64,000 bases of DNA from Bacteroides sp. (GCA_017472925.1 JAFUNS010000048.1:1-64000), one strand, 5' to 3'. Counted from the first letter of the stretch, positions 25,791 to 35,850 are shown. The notes: a model not told the origin generated them from the letters alone. Program-made: numbers and translations.

Positions 25791-25835
25791 ATAACAGAAT
25801 CCGTCAGTATTCTATAAATCTGCTGTTGTTTTTTT
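25791..25835 (+). repeat. Diverged copy of the leader hairpin, downstream of the Abi remnant
   Basis: ATAACAGAAT...CTGCTG (25791-25825) aligns without gaps to 25156-25190, 27 of 35 bases identical by my count, with seven of the eight changes being transitions. It still folds (AACAG / CTGTT, and CAG / CTG) and is followed by a T-run. The stretch 25720-25790 between holds three imperfect TGTAAA repeats and no gene. Confidence 0.55.
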
Positions 25836-25904
25836 GTGTTCAACTATGGAGGATACTTTTTACGGTATCCATCCATTGTTGAGTCAGAGTGTTAATTGAT
25901 GCTG

Positions 25905-28245
25905 TTATCTAATATCTTTAACCTCCTTGAAACTCTGTGAACCGTTTTCTACGGCATTGACATTTACACTCTTGCCACCTGAGAATCTCCAGACGAAAGA
26001 CAGTCCGATATTCTGTACAGGGGTAGTGTAATTATAAGTAACCTTGTTGCCATTGGTGTTTCTATCATACTTCCGACGATCGCCAAGAACATTGAATGTA
26101 AGAGTCAATTGCAACTTGTCCTTGCACATACTCTTATATATCTGACCTCCGATATTATAGACAGTATGGTAGGTTCTGTCATATGTCTTATAGGTCGGCT
26201 CATACATCAGATTCAACATACCACCCCAACCATGATTAAAACTGAATGTGTTATACATTGCATAGTATTGGCGAAGTCTTGTTTCTCCATAATAGATACC
26301 TCCCAATGTCATATCTTCCGGATGAATTTCAAGACGACCGGACAGCTTCATTGTCCAAGGCTTTGCAGGACTCCAGTTTATTTCAGCTCCTACACCGTAC
26401 ATATCTGCTGAAGAGAGATTGATTGGAGTTGTGTAGAACACGTCAGATGCGGTCGGGCTTTGTAACGTTTCCCAATAAATATTATCCTTTGTGTGCATAT
26501 ATACAGTCGTAAGATTCAAAAGGTTGCGGAATAAAGATGCGCCTGCCATAACCATGTCAGCCGTAGGTGATTTCAAATTGGGATTTCCAACGGTATAGTT
26601 ATATGGGTCGGTCCAACGTATGGTGGATGAAATGGCCGCATAAGGTATATCATCGAGTGTACGTTTGTAATTGAGCATTAAAGCGTGCTTGCCGTTTTTG
26701 TCAATCGGCATCATCAACTGAATGGTCGGATTGATGCCCCATTGTGTATCGGACGATTTCTTGCCGTCATCTTTTGTTTCATATTCAATCTTATTCAATT
26801 GCCAATTAACGCCGATGCTATATCTAATTTTCCAAATCTGACCCATTGCTGAAGCATATACAAGTGGGGTCAAACCACTAGTGCGTGTTTGGAACAAGGC
26901 TCGTCTGGAAACGGTCGGAACCATCAGCAGTGCTTAGTGTTGGAGTATAATCCGATGTGATATACTGCACCGATGCACCATATTTCCATACCAATTTTTG
27001 GCTACGAGGATCTGTCAAATCCACTGAGAGCTTGTACATATTCAAAGAAGATTCATCCTCGGATACGCTTGAGGTATTATCACTGTATGAATAATCCGAC
27101 TTATTGTCTGATTGTCGATTAAAATAGTCGCCAATAATATCCAGTGTCGTTCCACGCTGGCTAAGTATAGATGTATACTTTAATGTTGCCTCTTGATCAA
27201 GATACTCGCTTTCGCCATCAATCATAGACTGAATAGCATTTATGTTATTCCCTATAGTTGCAGAGGTCGTATTGAGCTTGTTTGTTGCGATGTAATAACT
27301 AGCTCCTATCGAATTCTTGTTATTTATCTGTTGGGTAAGGCTCAAACGATTATTGATAGTATGCCCTCTATATTTTGTTTCTTCCTCGATTTCCGTACGC
27401 AAATCTGTAGATTCATTCCAAATCGTCTGCTCAGCTGTTTCCTCCGGTTGGTTGAAGTTCAAAGAGAGATTGTCGTAAATACTTAAATTCTTATAGCGAT
27501 AGTACATGATTCCTCCGATATTCTCATTGCTGAAACCGTATGACGGATAAAGAGTTGTTCCTCCTGTCAAAGCACCATAATATCCACCTTGAGGTGGCTG
27601 ACGAAGTGAAATCTCTATGGTTCCGCCTGTCATCGCTGCATTCTGATTACTTCCAGCAAGATAGTTTACCTTTACCTTGTCAATCATATCAGCAGGCAAG
27701 TTTTTGAGTTCATCAGAAGAGGTGAGTTTTACTCCATCTACATAAATTTCGCTAACGGGTAATCCGTTAATTTTGTAGCTGCCATCCTCATTGCTTACGC
27801 CAGGAAGAAATGCCAATGCATCTGAAGATTGCTTACCTTTAGCAATTTCAGATGAACGGAGATTTACAATATATCCATTAGCATCGTGTTGAGTTCTCGA
27901 CGCAATAACACTGACCTCTTCAAGCATCATTGCATCTTCTTTCATTACGATGGTGCCAATATCACCAGCTTTACAAATTCTATTGACAGTCACATAGCCT
28001 ATATATGATACAGACAATGCATACTCGACACCAGCCTTAACTGGCAGAGCAAACAAACCTTCAGGATTAGTCGCAACACCTCCTACATAGGAAGTATCTT
28101 GAACACTTTGAAGAACTACACTAACATATGGCAGAGGATTATTCTTTTCATCTACCACCTTTCCCGAAATGTTCTGAGCCATTAAAGATAAAGTACAGCC
28201 CAAGAACATCATAACCAATAAAACCAATTTCTTTGTCATAGTCAT
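25905..28245 (-). pseudogene. Outer-membrane beta-barrel protein with N-terminal carboxypeptidase-like domain, frameshifted
   Basis: Two overlapping frames make one protein of about 780 residues. The 5' part (28245-26878) has a signal peptide ending LMAQ, a CarboxypepD_reg-like domain (NISGKVVDEKNNPLPYVSVVLQ) and a plug-like region (LPVSEIYVDGVKLTSSDELKNLP). The 3' part (from about 26883 down to 25905) is barrel strands ending in VWRFSGGKSVNV, typical of the TonB-receptor-like 'outer membrane beta-barrel family'. Skipping one base near 26883-26885 rejoins them (...LVPNT + TSGLTPLVYASAMG). There is no homopolymer at that point. It may be a true pseudogene, a strain variant or a sequencing error. 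A TPR regulator lies upstream. Confidence 0.8.
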
Positions 28246-28263
28246 AATCTATTATTTTGTTGA

Positions 28264-28271
28264 CAAAGATA
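28264..28271 (-). promoter_or_regulatory. -7 box for the barrel gene
   Basis: Minus-strand TATCTTTG, 19 bases before the start at 28245. Confidence 0.65.
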
Positions 28272-28346
28272 TGGCTAAGGTGCTCCGATGCCTATTTTTC
28301 TGTGTTACATCAGCGTTATAGGGGTGTTACATTTGCGTTACACAAA

Positions 28347-29429
28347 CTAAGAAAAGAGTATAATGTACACGCTTTCAGGCAGTTTGCTTTTTAATCTGTT
28401 TTTCCTTTGGCGTATCGTTCCCGGTACGGAATTCAAGCAAAATGCTGCAACATTATTTGTAATTTTGAGATAACCATACAAGCATAACATCAAATCTTGA
28501 TGACTTATTTTGCTTTCACATTCAGCTAAAATGTGATAAGCATCGTTGAACGACGCAAGAATGGTTTCCTCTATGGCTTTGACATCAATGTCATTTCTTG
28601 AGTGAAGTTCATTCTCGTTCAGACTTCGTATCTCTTGAAGAGTTTTATATGCCGGCGTCTGCTCAAATGTAGATTTACCTTCGAGTAGTTTCTGCTCCAA
28701 TGGGCCATCTGAAAATTTAGTTTTTGCAGTCTTGACTGGATTAGACTTTTTAACCTTGTAATATATAAAACCACATAGTCCGGTTACTACAAGCACCGTT
28801 AGTATAACGAATATAGCGAATAAGGCATTTCCCCTTTCGACTCTATTGACTTCATTCAACGCTTTTTTTATGTCTTGACATAGTTGCCAGGTGCTTTCGT
28901 TCTCATTCTCATCCAACAATGTTAATGCTGTTTCATAGGCTTTGACACCCTCGTCAATACTCCCATTTGCAAAATGACAAGAACCTAAAGCGTGATATGC
29001 ACGCCCCTTATGATTATTATTGCCATCTGGGGTGAAATCGATGGAGTTTTGAAAGGAGTATGCAGCCTTATGTTTATCACGACTAAAATAGTAACATCCG
29101 AGATAATAGGATGCTTGAGCCGACTCTAGCGAAATTTCCTTGTTGTAGTATTTTACAGCACTTTGAATCAATGAATCCGAAACGATACTATCAGTTGCTA
29201 TATATTCTGCTTTCGTGATTAGCATTGCATACAATGCCTCTGTGCCTTCGTCTTGTGAAGCAAGTCCCCTGTAACTTTTCAATACAACAATTGCACTATC
29301 CGGCTTTTCATTTATATAGTTCTGCACTTCAGTCAGCAATCTCCGAGTTTCACGATACTGTGCTATACAATATGGAGAATGAATGACAAATGTAAATACT
29401 ACAATTATTATATATATAAGTCTTTTCAT
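28347..29429 (-). CDS. Membrane-anchored TPR protein with probable C-terminal DNA-binding domain
   Basis: This 360-residue protein has a signal peptide (1-23), periplasmic tetratricopeptide-like repeats (about 30-190, e.g. AHALGSCHFANGSIDEGVKAYETAL with Tyr for Ala) and one membrane helix (GNALFAIFVILTVLVVTGLCGFIYY, about 203-227). The cytoplasmic end (SHQDLMLCLYGYLKITNNVAAFCLNSVPGTIRQRKNRLKSKL) resembles the helix-turn-helix tail of Bacteroides TPR regulators. Such proteins may sense envelope state and regulate a neighbouring outer-membrane gene, here the barrel gene 100 bases downstream. That link is inference. Confidence 0.7.
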   Translation of the reverse strand: MKRLIYIIIVVFTFVIHSPYCIAQYRETRRLLTEVQNYINEKPDSAIVVLKSYRGLASQDEGTEALYAMLITKAEYIATDSIVSDSLIQSAVKYYNKEISLESAQASYYLGCYYFSRDKHKAAYSFQNSIDFTPDGNNNHKGRAYHALGSCHFANGSIDEGVKAYETALTLLDENENESTWQLCQDIKKALNEVNRVERGNALFAIFVILTVLVVTGLCGFIYYKVKKSNPVKTAKTKFSDGPLEQKLLEGKSTFEQTPAYKTLQEIRSLNENELHSRNDIDVKAIEETILASFNDAYHILAECESKISHQDLMLCLYGYLKITNNVAAFCLNSVPGTIRQRKNRLKSKLPESVYIILFS

Positions 29430-29450
29430 ATAAGTTCACCTATTTTTTTG

Positions 29451-29458
29451 CAAAGTTA
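29451..29458 (-). promoter_or_regulatory. -7 box for the TPR regulator gene
   Basis: Minus-strand TAACTTTG, 22 bases before the start. Confidence 0.6.
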
Positions 29459-29879
29459 CAGGTTTTCTCTTGAAAATAGGCTTTAAACACATTAAAACCT
29501 CTCTTTCCACATGAATATATGTTTAATACATCATTCGTCTATCTCTTTGTCGGATGCAGATTCAAGCCAATCCGACAACGGAGATAAACGACTGACGAAA
29601 TAGTAGTACCAAAGAGCCACAAAAATGATAGGTCTTTACTTGATAACCTATCATTCAAACTGTTCTCAAATCTTTCATTGGCTTATTGTTTCGGTAGAGA
29701 GAAATTTGGCAAGCAGCAGATTTCACTCCCTCCCCAATAATAGATTGATAAGAGTATGCTTTTACCGTTCTTGGAAATTGTCATACCTTTGTACCGAAAA
29801 CGTGGAATGATGGAAACTTCAAACTGCAAATAGCACTGAATAGTTACCCTTTGATTCGCATTAGTTAATAGAACTTATA
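29459..29879. other. Non-coding gap with a decayed coding tail and an inverted repeat
   Basis: No intact gene is seen. On the minus strand a frame from about 29635 to TGA 29531-29533 reads FVALWYYYFVSRLSPLSDW and on to KEIDE, like the end of a membrane protein, but a TAA blocks it just upstream. A perfect 10-bp inverted repeat (AATGATAGGT 29624-29633 / ACCTATCATT 29646-29655) sits at that break. TGTCGGAT / ATCCGACA is a second, inside the frame. A TACCTTTG box (29784-29791) has nothing obvious behind it. Confidence 0.35.
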
Positions 29880-29957
29880 CATAGTTTAACGCTCCGTAGA
29901 ACAATGTTTTCTTACTCGTTACTCATTGTTTTCTTCCTCGTAAAACATGGTTTAAAG
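29880..29957. repeat. 22-bp-period tandem repeat, locus B
   Basis: Units start at 29880, 29902, 29924 and 29946, exactly 22 bases apart: CATAGTTTAACGCTCC..., CAATGTTTTCTTACTC..., CATTGTTTTCTTCCTC..., CATGGTTTAAAGG. The flank ACTTATA before the first unit is shared with locus A. It lies downstream of the SDR gene in a long non-coding gap. Confidence 0.7.
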
Positions 29958-30039
29958 GTACTTACCATTTTTACAATAACAACTGTAGAAAAATATCAAT
30001 GTTCACGGCATCAACTACATGAAAAGTGTATGAGTTGAC

Positions 30040-30798
30040 TCACTTCTTATAAGTAATTGTACCCGTTGCTTGATTGGTTGGCATAACCAAAACTTCGGCT
30101 ATCTGCATATATTCGGGAGCTGATGCTGCGAAATAAGCCACTTCGGCAATATCATCACCGGTAAGCGGACGAATACCTTTGTATACATTATCAGCCTTAT
30201 CTTTATCGCCACGGAAACGGATAACGGAGAAGTTGGTTTCTACCAAACCTGGTTTGATATTGGTCACACGAAGCGGAGTATCCACCAAATCAATACGAAG
30301 TCCGTCTGATAACGCTTTTACCGCAGCTTTAGTAGCACAATACACACTACCGCCAGGATATGCGGCATCGCCGGCTATAGAACCTATATTAATAATATGT
30401 CCACGGCCACGTTCCACCATACCTGGAACTACCATACGAGTCATGGCCAAGAGTGACTTGATGTTGGTATCAATAACGATATCCCACTCATCCAGATTAC
30501 CTTCGTGTTCCTTATCAACACCGATGACCAATCCGGCATTGTTTATCAATACATCTATAGCCTTCCATTCATCCGGAAGTGAAGCCAAAGCTTCGGACGC
30601 AGCCTTGCGGTCGCGCACATCGAATGGCATAATATAGCTTTCTGTAGCATACTTTTCCTTCAACTCCTTAGCCAACATTTCCAATTTATCCACACTACGG
30701 GCATTTAATATCAGCTTAGCTCCCTGAGAAGCAAACTTACGGGCACACCCCTCGCCTATTCCACTGGATGCACCAGTTATCAATACAATCTTGTCCAT
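30040..30798 (-). CDS. Short-chain dehydrogenase/reductase (YdfG-like)
   Basis: This 252-residue classical SDR has the cofactor loop TGASSGIGEG (residues 8-17), NNAG (about 90-93) and the catalytic Ser plus Y-C-A-T-K (YxxxK). An Arg in NARS after the second strand suggests NADP(H) preference. VTNIKPGLVETNF and LTGDDIAEVAYFAAS match the YdfG/serine-3-dehydrogenase group, which oxidises hydroxy acids or reduces related carbonyls. The true substrate is unknown. It is divergent from tex. Confidence 0.9.
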   Translation of the reverse strand: MDKIVLITGASSGIGEGCARKFASQGAKLILNARSVDKLEMLAKELKEKYATESYIMPFDVRDRKAASEALASLPDEWKAIDVLINNAGLVIGVDKEHEGNLDEWDIVIDTNIKSLLAMTRMVVPGMVERGRGHIINIGSIAGDAAYPGGSVYCATKAAVKALSDGLRIDLVDTPLRVTNIKPGLVETNFSVIRFRGDKDKADNVYKGIRPLTGDDIAEVAYFAASAPEYMQIAEVLVMPTNQATGTITYKK

Positions 30799-30846
30799 TT
30801 CTTTCGATTATTAAGTATTTCGTGCAGTAAAATTACAACTTTTGCG

Positions 30847-30854
30847 TAACTTTG
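30847..30854 (+). promoter_or_regulatory. -7 box for tex
   Basis: TAACTTTG, 23 bases before ATG 30877. Confidence 0.6.
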
Positions 30855-30876
30855 TCGATAGAAAGCATAAAAAACA

Positions 30877-33000
30877 ATGGAAATATTCAGTAAAATGATT
30901 GCTACGGCACTAAACATAGCCGTACATCAAGTTAAAAATACATTGACACTCCTTGAAAGTGGAGCTACTATCCCCTTTATCAGCCGATACCGAAAGGAGG
31001 CAACCGGCGGCCTCAACGAAGTCCAGATAGCTGAAATCAGCGAACAAAACGAAAAACTTTGTGAAATAGCCAAGAGAAAGGAAACCATCCTCAAGACCAT
31101 TGAAGAACAAGGTAAGCTAACTGCGGAATTAAAGAAACGTATTGAGAGTTGTTGGAATGCAACTGAATTGGAAGATATCTATCTGCCTTATAAACCCAAG
31201 CGAAAGACAAGAGCCGAAGCTGCCCGACAAAAGGGATTGGAACCACTTGCTACCATTCTGATGATGCAACGGGAAAACAACCTTATGGCTCGCGCACGTA
31301 CCTTTATTAATAAGGAAGTAAAAGACGAGGAGGAAGCATTGAAAGGAGCTCGCGACATCATTGCCGAACAAGTAAGTGAAGACGAACGTTCGCGTAACCA
31401 ATTGCGTAACCAATTCAGTCGCCAAGCCATCATCACCTCAAAGGTAATAAAAGGGAAGGAAGAAGAAGCCATCAAATACAAGGATTACTTCGACTTCAGC
31501 GAACCATTGAAACGATGTACGTCACACCGATTATTGGCCATTCGACGAGGAGAGGCCGAAGGATTACTGAAAGTATCCATCTCACCCGACGATGAAGAAT
31601 GTGTAGAACGATTGGAGCGCAATTATGTACGAGGAAATAATGAATGTAGCCGCCAGGTGCAAGAAGCCGTTCACGATGCTTACAAACGTTTGCTGAAGCC
31701 AAGCATAGAAACCGAATTTGCTGCTCTAAGTAAAGAGAAAGCTGACGAAGAGGCCATCCGCGTATTTGCCGGTAACCTCCGCCAATTGTTGTTGGCTCCT
31801 CCTTTGGGGCAAAAACGAGTGATGGGAATAGACCCCGGATACCGTACAGGATGTAAAGTGGTATGCCTTGATGCACAAGGCAATCTGCTTCATAACGAAA
31901 CTATCTATCCGCATCCACCTAAAAGCGAACATGCCTTATCCAGTCGGAAGCTCACTAAGTTGGTTGAACAATATGCCATCGAAGCCATTGCCATCGGTAA
32001 TGGTACCGCCAGTCGAGAAACAGAAGCCTTTGTCACCAACCAACGCTACGATAGAAAACTGCAAGTTTTTGTGGTAAGTGAAGATGGTGCTTCCATTTAT
32101 TCTGCATCCAAAACTGCTCGTGAAGAGTTCCCCGAATACGATGTTACCGTTCGTGGAGCCGTTTCCATCGGTCGCCGATTGATGGACCCATTGGCCGAAC
32201 TGGTAAAGATAGAAGCAAAGTCTATTGGAGTTGGGCAATATCAACACGATGTAGACCAAACCGCTTTAAAGAAGTCACTCAACCAAACGGTAGAGAGTTG
32301 TGTAAACTTAGTGGGAGTAAACTTAAATACAGCCAGCAAGCATCTGCTTACTTACGTATCAGGATTAGGTCCTACCCTTGCTCAGAATATTGTGGATTAT
32401 CGTACTGAAAATGGTCCTTTTGCCTCACGAAAGGAATTGATGAAAGTACCTCGTATGGGAGCTAAAGCCTTTGAACAAAGTGCCGGATTCCTACGTATAC
32501 CCGGAGCTAAAAATCCGCTTGACAATTCGGCGGTACATCCCGAAAGCTATGCCGTAGTGGAACGCATTGCCAAGGATATGAAATGTTCCGTGGAAGAGTT
32601 AATCAAGAACAAGGAACTGCGCAGCAAAATAGATATTAAAAAATACGTTACCCCCACCGTAGGCCTCCCTACCTTGACCGACATTATGCAAGAATTGGAA
32701 AAGCCTGGTCGTGATCCACGCCAACAAATCAAAGTCTTTGAGTTCGATAAGAACGTAAAGACCATAGACGATTTGAAACCCGGTATGGTATTGCCCGGTA
32801 TTGTAACCAACATTACCAACTTTGGTTGTTTTGTAGATGTGGGCATCAAGGAAAACGGATTGGTACATGTATCGCAAATACGCCGAGAATTTATCAGCGA
32901 TCCAACTACCGTAGTCAGTATCCATGAGCATGTACAAGTAAAAGTTCTCAGCATTGATTACGAAAGGAAACGTATAAGTATGACCATGATATTAGATTAA
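30877..33000 (+). CDS. tex: Tex-family RNA-binding transcription accessory protein
   Basis: This 707-residue protein has the full Tex order. First the N-terminal helical domain (ISRYRKEATGGLNEVQI, IYLPYKPKRKTRA). Then the YqgF/RNase H-like domain (GIDPGYRTGCKVVCLD, about 318). Then a helix-hairpin-helix pair (LLTYVSGLGPTLAQNIVDYR, KVPRMGAKAFEQSAGF). Last a C-terminal S1 domain (GMVLPGIVTNITNFGCFVDVGIKENGLVHVSQ). Tex binds nucleic acid and affects transcription complexes. nudC follows one base after its stop (operon). Confidence 0.95.
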   Translation: MEIFSKMIATALNIAVHQVKNTLTLLESGATIPFISRYRKEATGGLNEVQIAEISEQNEKLCEIAKRKETILKTIEEQGKLTAELKKRIESCWNATELEDIYLPYKPKRKTRAEAARQKGLEPLATILMMQRENNLMARARTFINKEVKDEEEALKGARDIIAEQVSEDERSRNQLRNQFSRQAIITSKVIKGKEEEAIKYKDYFDFSEPLKRCTSHRLLAIRRGEAEGLLKVSISPDDEECVERLERNYVRGNNECSRQVQEAVHDAYKRLLKPSIETEFAALSKEKADEEAIRVFAGNLRQLLLAPPLGQKRVMGIDPGYRTGCKVVCLDAQGNLLHNETIYPHPPKSEHALSSRKLTKLVEQYAIEAIAIGNGTASRETEAFVTNQRYDRKLQVFVVSEDGASIYSASKTAREEFPEYDVTVRGAVSIGRRLMDPLAELVKIEAKSIGVGQYQHDVDQTALKKSLNQTVESCVNLVGVNLNTASKHLLTYVSGLGPTLAQNIVDYRTENGPFASRKELMKVPRMGAKAFEQSAGFLRIPGAKNPLDNSAVHPESYAVVERIAKDMKCSVEELIKNKELRSKIDIKKYVTPTVGLPTLTDIMQELEKPGRDPRQQIKVFEFDKNVKTIDDLKPGMVLPGIVTNITNFGCFVDVGIKENGLVHVSQIRREFISDPTTVVSIHEHVQVKVLSIDYERKRISMTMILD

Positions 33001-33001
33001 T

Positions 33002-33784
33002 ATGATAACTGAAAAATACTATTGGTTCGTTTTCTATAAAGACCAGTTACTAATGATACAGCAAGCCGATGGATACCACATTCCAATCGGCAAAGATGTA
33101 CCCGTTAAAGTACCCGTTGGAAGTACCATACACAACATAGGCGAGCTGAACGGAATTCTTTGTAAAGCCTATGCCATCCACACTCCCATCTCGGGAGAAG
33201 AAGCACCACTACGCCAAATGATGGGCTTACGTGCTTCGTACGATATTCTCCCTTTCGAAGAATACTATAAAGCCGGTAAAGCTTTTGAGATATTGAACTG
33301 GGATCAAAACACCCGATATTGTCCCGCATGCGGTGTACCTACCCATCAGATATCCGACATAGGCAAGAAATGCCCCGAATGCAGACAAGAATTTTATCCA
33401 CATATCTCCCCTGCTATCATTGTACGCATTACCAAGGGAGACAGTATACTGCTTGTCCATGCCCGTAATTTCAGAGGCACTTTCTATGGTTTGGTAGCAG
33501 GTTTCTTGGAAGCCGGAGAAACACTTGAAGAATGTGTACATAGAGAAGTTATGGAAGAAGTAGGACTCCGAATCAAGAACCTGAAGTATTTCGGTAGTCA
33601 ACCTTGGCCATACCCCAGCGGTGTGATGATAGGTTTTACAGCCGAGTACGAAAGTGGTGACATCAAATTGCAAGAAGAAGAATTGAGTGCCGGTGCCTTC
33701 TATACCAAAAACAATCTCCCCGAAATTCCCCGCAAACTGAGCTTAGCGAGAAAACTGATTGATGATTGGTTGGAAAAAGAATAA
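33002..33784 (+). CDS. nudC: NAD+ diphosphatase / RNA NAD-decapping enzyme (NudC-type Nudix)
   Basis: This 260-residue protein has an N-terminal domain, a zinc ribbon (CPACG...CPECRQ, about 102-122) and the Nudix box GFLEAGETLEECVHREVMEEVGL (about 168-190). The SQPWPYPSGVMIGF motif just after it is diagnostic of the NudC subfamily, which cleaves NAD(H) and removes NAD caps from RNA. It starts one base after tex. Confidence 0.93.
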   Translation: MITEKYYWFVFYKDQLLMIQQADGYHIPIGKDVPVKVPVGSTIHNIGELNGILCKAYAIHTPISGEEAPLRQMMGLRASYDILPFEEYYKAGKAFEILNWDQNTRYCPACGVPTHQISDIGKKCPECRQEFYPHISPAIIVRITKGDSILLVHARNFRGTFYGLVAGFLEAGETLEECVHREVMEEVGLRIKNLKYFGSQPWPYPSGVMIGFTAEYESGDIKLQEEELSAGAFYTKNNLPEIPRKLSLARKLIDDWLEKE

Positions 33785-33816
33785 GAATAACCGTTTACTT
33801 TATCAAAATTAATACG

Positions 33817-33824
33817 TACATTTG
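33817..33824 (+). promoter_or_regulatory. -7 box for fbp
   Basis: TACATTTG, 21 bases before ATG 33845. Confidence 0.6.
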
Positions 33825-33844
33825 TAGTGACAAATCTTTGAAAC

Positions 33845-35839
33845 ATGAAAGCATACGAACAAATTACGCCGGAAATGATACAGGAAGATATGCGGTATCT
33901 GCAATTGTTATCGCGCAACTTCCCCACCATTGCTGATGCCAGCAAGGAAATCATCAATTTGGAAGCCATACTGAACCTTCCTAAAGGAACGGAGCATTTC
34001 TTGGCCGATCTTCACGGAGAATACGAAGCTTTCCAACATGTATTGAGAAATGCCTCGGGAGCCATTAAACGTAAAGTGAATGAAATTTTCGGAAACACAT
34101 TAAGAGAAAACGAAAAGAAAGAACTCTGTACGTTAATCTATTATCCCGAACAAAAACTGACATTGGTGAAGGAAGTAGAAAAGGACATAGACGATTGGTA
34201 TGTTACGACTTTAAACCAATTGGTTATGGTATGCCGGAATGTATCTTCCAAATACACTCGTTCCAAAGTACAAAAGGCACTCCCCAAGAGTTTCTCGTAC
34301 ATCATTCAGGAGTTGTTGCATGAAAGTACCATGGACCCCAACAAACAGGCATATATCAATGTTATCATCAGCACCATCATTTCAACCCGTCGGGCCGATG
34401 ATTTCATTGTAGCGCTTTGCAATTTGATTCAACGACTCACCATTGATACACTCCACGTTTTAGGTGATATTTTCGACCGCGGTCCTGCCCCTCATAAGAT
34501 TATGGATATTCTTTGCAATTACCACAAGCTAGATATCCAATGGGGAAACCACGATATTCTATGGATGGGAGCTGCATCGGGTAACACTTGCTGTATGGCC
34601 AATGTACTTCGTCTGGCTATGCGATATGGTAACATGGCAGTACTTGAAGATGGATATGGAATAAATTTATTGCCACTGGCAACCTTTGCCATGGAAACCT
34701 ATGCCAACGATCCTTGTACACTCTTCGGACCTAAAGTAGAACATGGTGACGGTACTTTCAATGAAAAGACACTCCGCATGATGGCACAAATGCATAAGGC
34801 CATCAGTATTATCCAATTCAAATTGGAAGCGGAAATCATCCAACGCCGTCCCGATTTTGGTATGGACGACCGCATGTTGTTACACCGTATAGATTTCGAC
34901 AGAAATGTATTGATTCTTGACGGACAGGAATATGAACTGAGAGATTCATTCCTTCCTACAGTAGATCCGAAAGATCCCTACAGGTTGACTCCCGAAGAAC
35001 AAGAAATCATGGAGAAACTACATCATTCTTTCGTGAGCAGCGAAAAGTTAAAACAACACATGCGTTGCCTCTTCCGCTATGGATGTATGTATACCATCAC
35101 CAATTCCAACCTGCTTTTCCACGCTTCTGTTCCTCTCAATGAAGACGGTAGCCTTAAGGAAGTCATGATAGCAGGCAAGCCTTATAAAGGCAAACAGTTG
35201 TTGGAAAAAGTAGGTCATCTTACACGTACGGCTTTCTTTACAGAAGAAGAAAACGAAGACAAGAAATTTGCCCGCGACTATGTATGGTATCTATGGTGCG
35301 GAAAAGATTCGCCCGTATTCGACAAGAATAAGATGGCAACCTTCGAACGCTATTTCCTGAAAGAAAAAGAACTGCATAAAGAAACCAAAGGTTATTATTA
35401 TGCCCTACGCAATGATGAAAAGATTTGCGACATGATATTGGATGAATTTGGCGTAGTTGGACCTTACCGACACATCATCAACGGCCATGTACCCGTCAAG
35501 ACCATCAAAGGTGAAAATCCCATCAAGAACAGCAAGATGATGCTTATAGACGGTGGCTTCTCCAAGGCCTATCATTCACAAACAGGTATTGCCGGTTATA
35601 CATTGGTTTATCACTCCAGAGGATTCCAATTGATACAGCATGAACCTTTCACCTCCATGCAAAAAGCTATTGAAGAAGGACAGGACATCAAGTCGAGTAC
35701 ACAAATTGTAGAAATGAGTACCCAACGAATGATGGTGAAGGATACCGATAGAGGAAGGGAACTGAGCGCAAGAGTCAGCGATTTGAGAAAACTATTGATG
35801 GCTTACCGCATTGGTTTAATCAAAGAAAAATCTATCTGA
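33845..35839 (+). CDS. fbp: Fructose-1,6-bisphosphatase, class III
   Basis: This 664-residue enzyme belongs to the Firmicutes/Bacteroidetes class III FBPases, built on a metallophosphoesterase core: LADLHGEYEAF (about 58-68), LGDIFDRGPAPHKIMD and WGNHDILWMGA carry the metal ligands, and INGHVPVK a later His. It removes the C1 phosphate in gluconeogenesis. Length is typical (about 640-670). It is monocistronic with its own promoter and terminator. Confidence 0.95.
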   Translation: MKAYEQITPEMIQEDMRYLQLLSRNFPTIADASKEIINLEAILNLPKGTEHFLADLHGEYEAFQHVLRNASGAIKRKVNEIFGNTLRENEKKELCTLIYYPEQKLTLVKEVEKDIDDWYVTTLNQLVMVCRNVSSKYTRSKVQKALPKSFSYIIQELLHESTMDPNKQAYINVIISTIISTRRADDFIVALCNLIQRLTIDTLHVLGDIFDRGPAPHKIMDILCNYHKLDIQWGNHDILWMGAASGNTCCMANVLRLAMRYGNMAVLEDGYGINLLPLATFAMETYANDPCTLFGPKVEHGDGTFNEKTLRMMAQMHKAISIIQFKLEAEIIQRRPDFGMDDRMLLHRIDFDRNVLILDGQEYELRDSFLPTVDPKDPYRLTPEEQEIMEKLHHSFVSSEKLKQHMRCLFRYGCMYTITNSNLLFHASVPLNEDGSLKEVMIAGKPYKGKQLLEKVGHLTRTAFFTEEENEDKKFARDYVWYLWCGKDSPVFDKNKMATFERYFLKEKELHKETKGYYYALRNDEKICDMILDEFGVVGPYRHIINGHVPVKTIKGENPIKNSKMMLIDGGFSKAYHSQTGIAGYTLVYHSRGFQLIQHEPFTSMQKAIEEGQDIKSSTQIVEMSTQRMMVKDTDRGRELSARVSDLRKLLMAYRIGLIKEKSI

Positions 35840-35850
35840 TAAATAAAAGA

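Noticed and set aside
25688..25882. 64-codon open frame after the Abi relic
   Set aside because: It overlaps the end of the relic in another frame and crosses the terminator-like hairpin; no coding signs.
24864..25904. Insertion sequence or transposase
   Set aside because: Inverted repeats are present, but no reading frame resembles a transposase or integrase; the only recognisable coding remnant is of the Abi family.
29625..29810. 61-codon plus-strand open frame
   Set aside because: No ribosome site or family pattern; it begins within an inverted repeat, in an AT-rich gap where such frames arise by chance.
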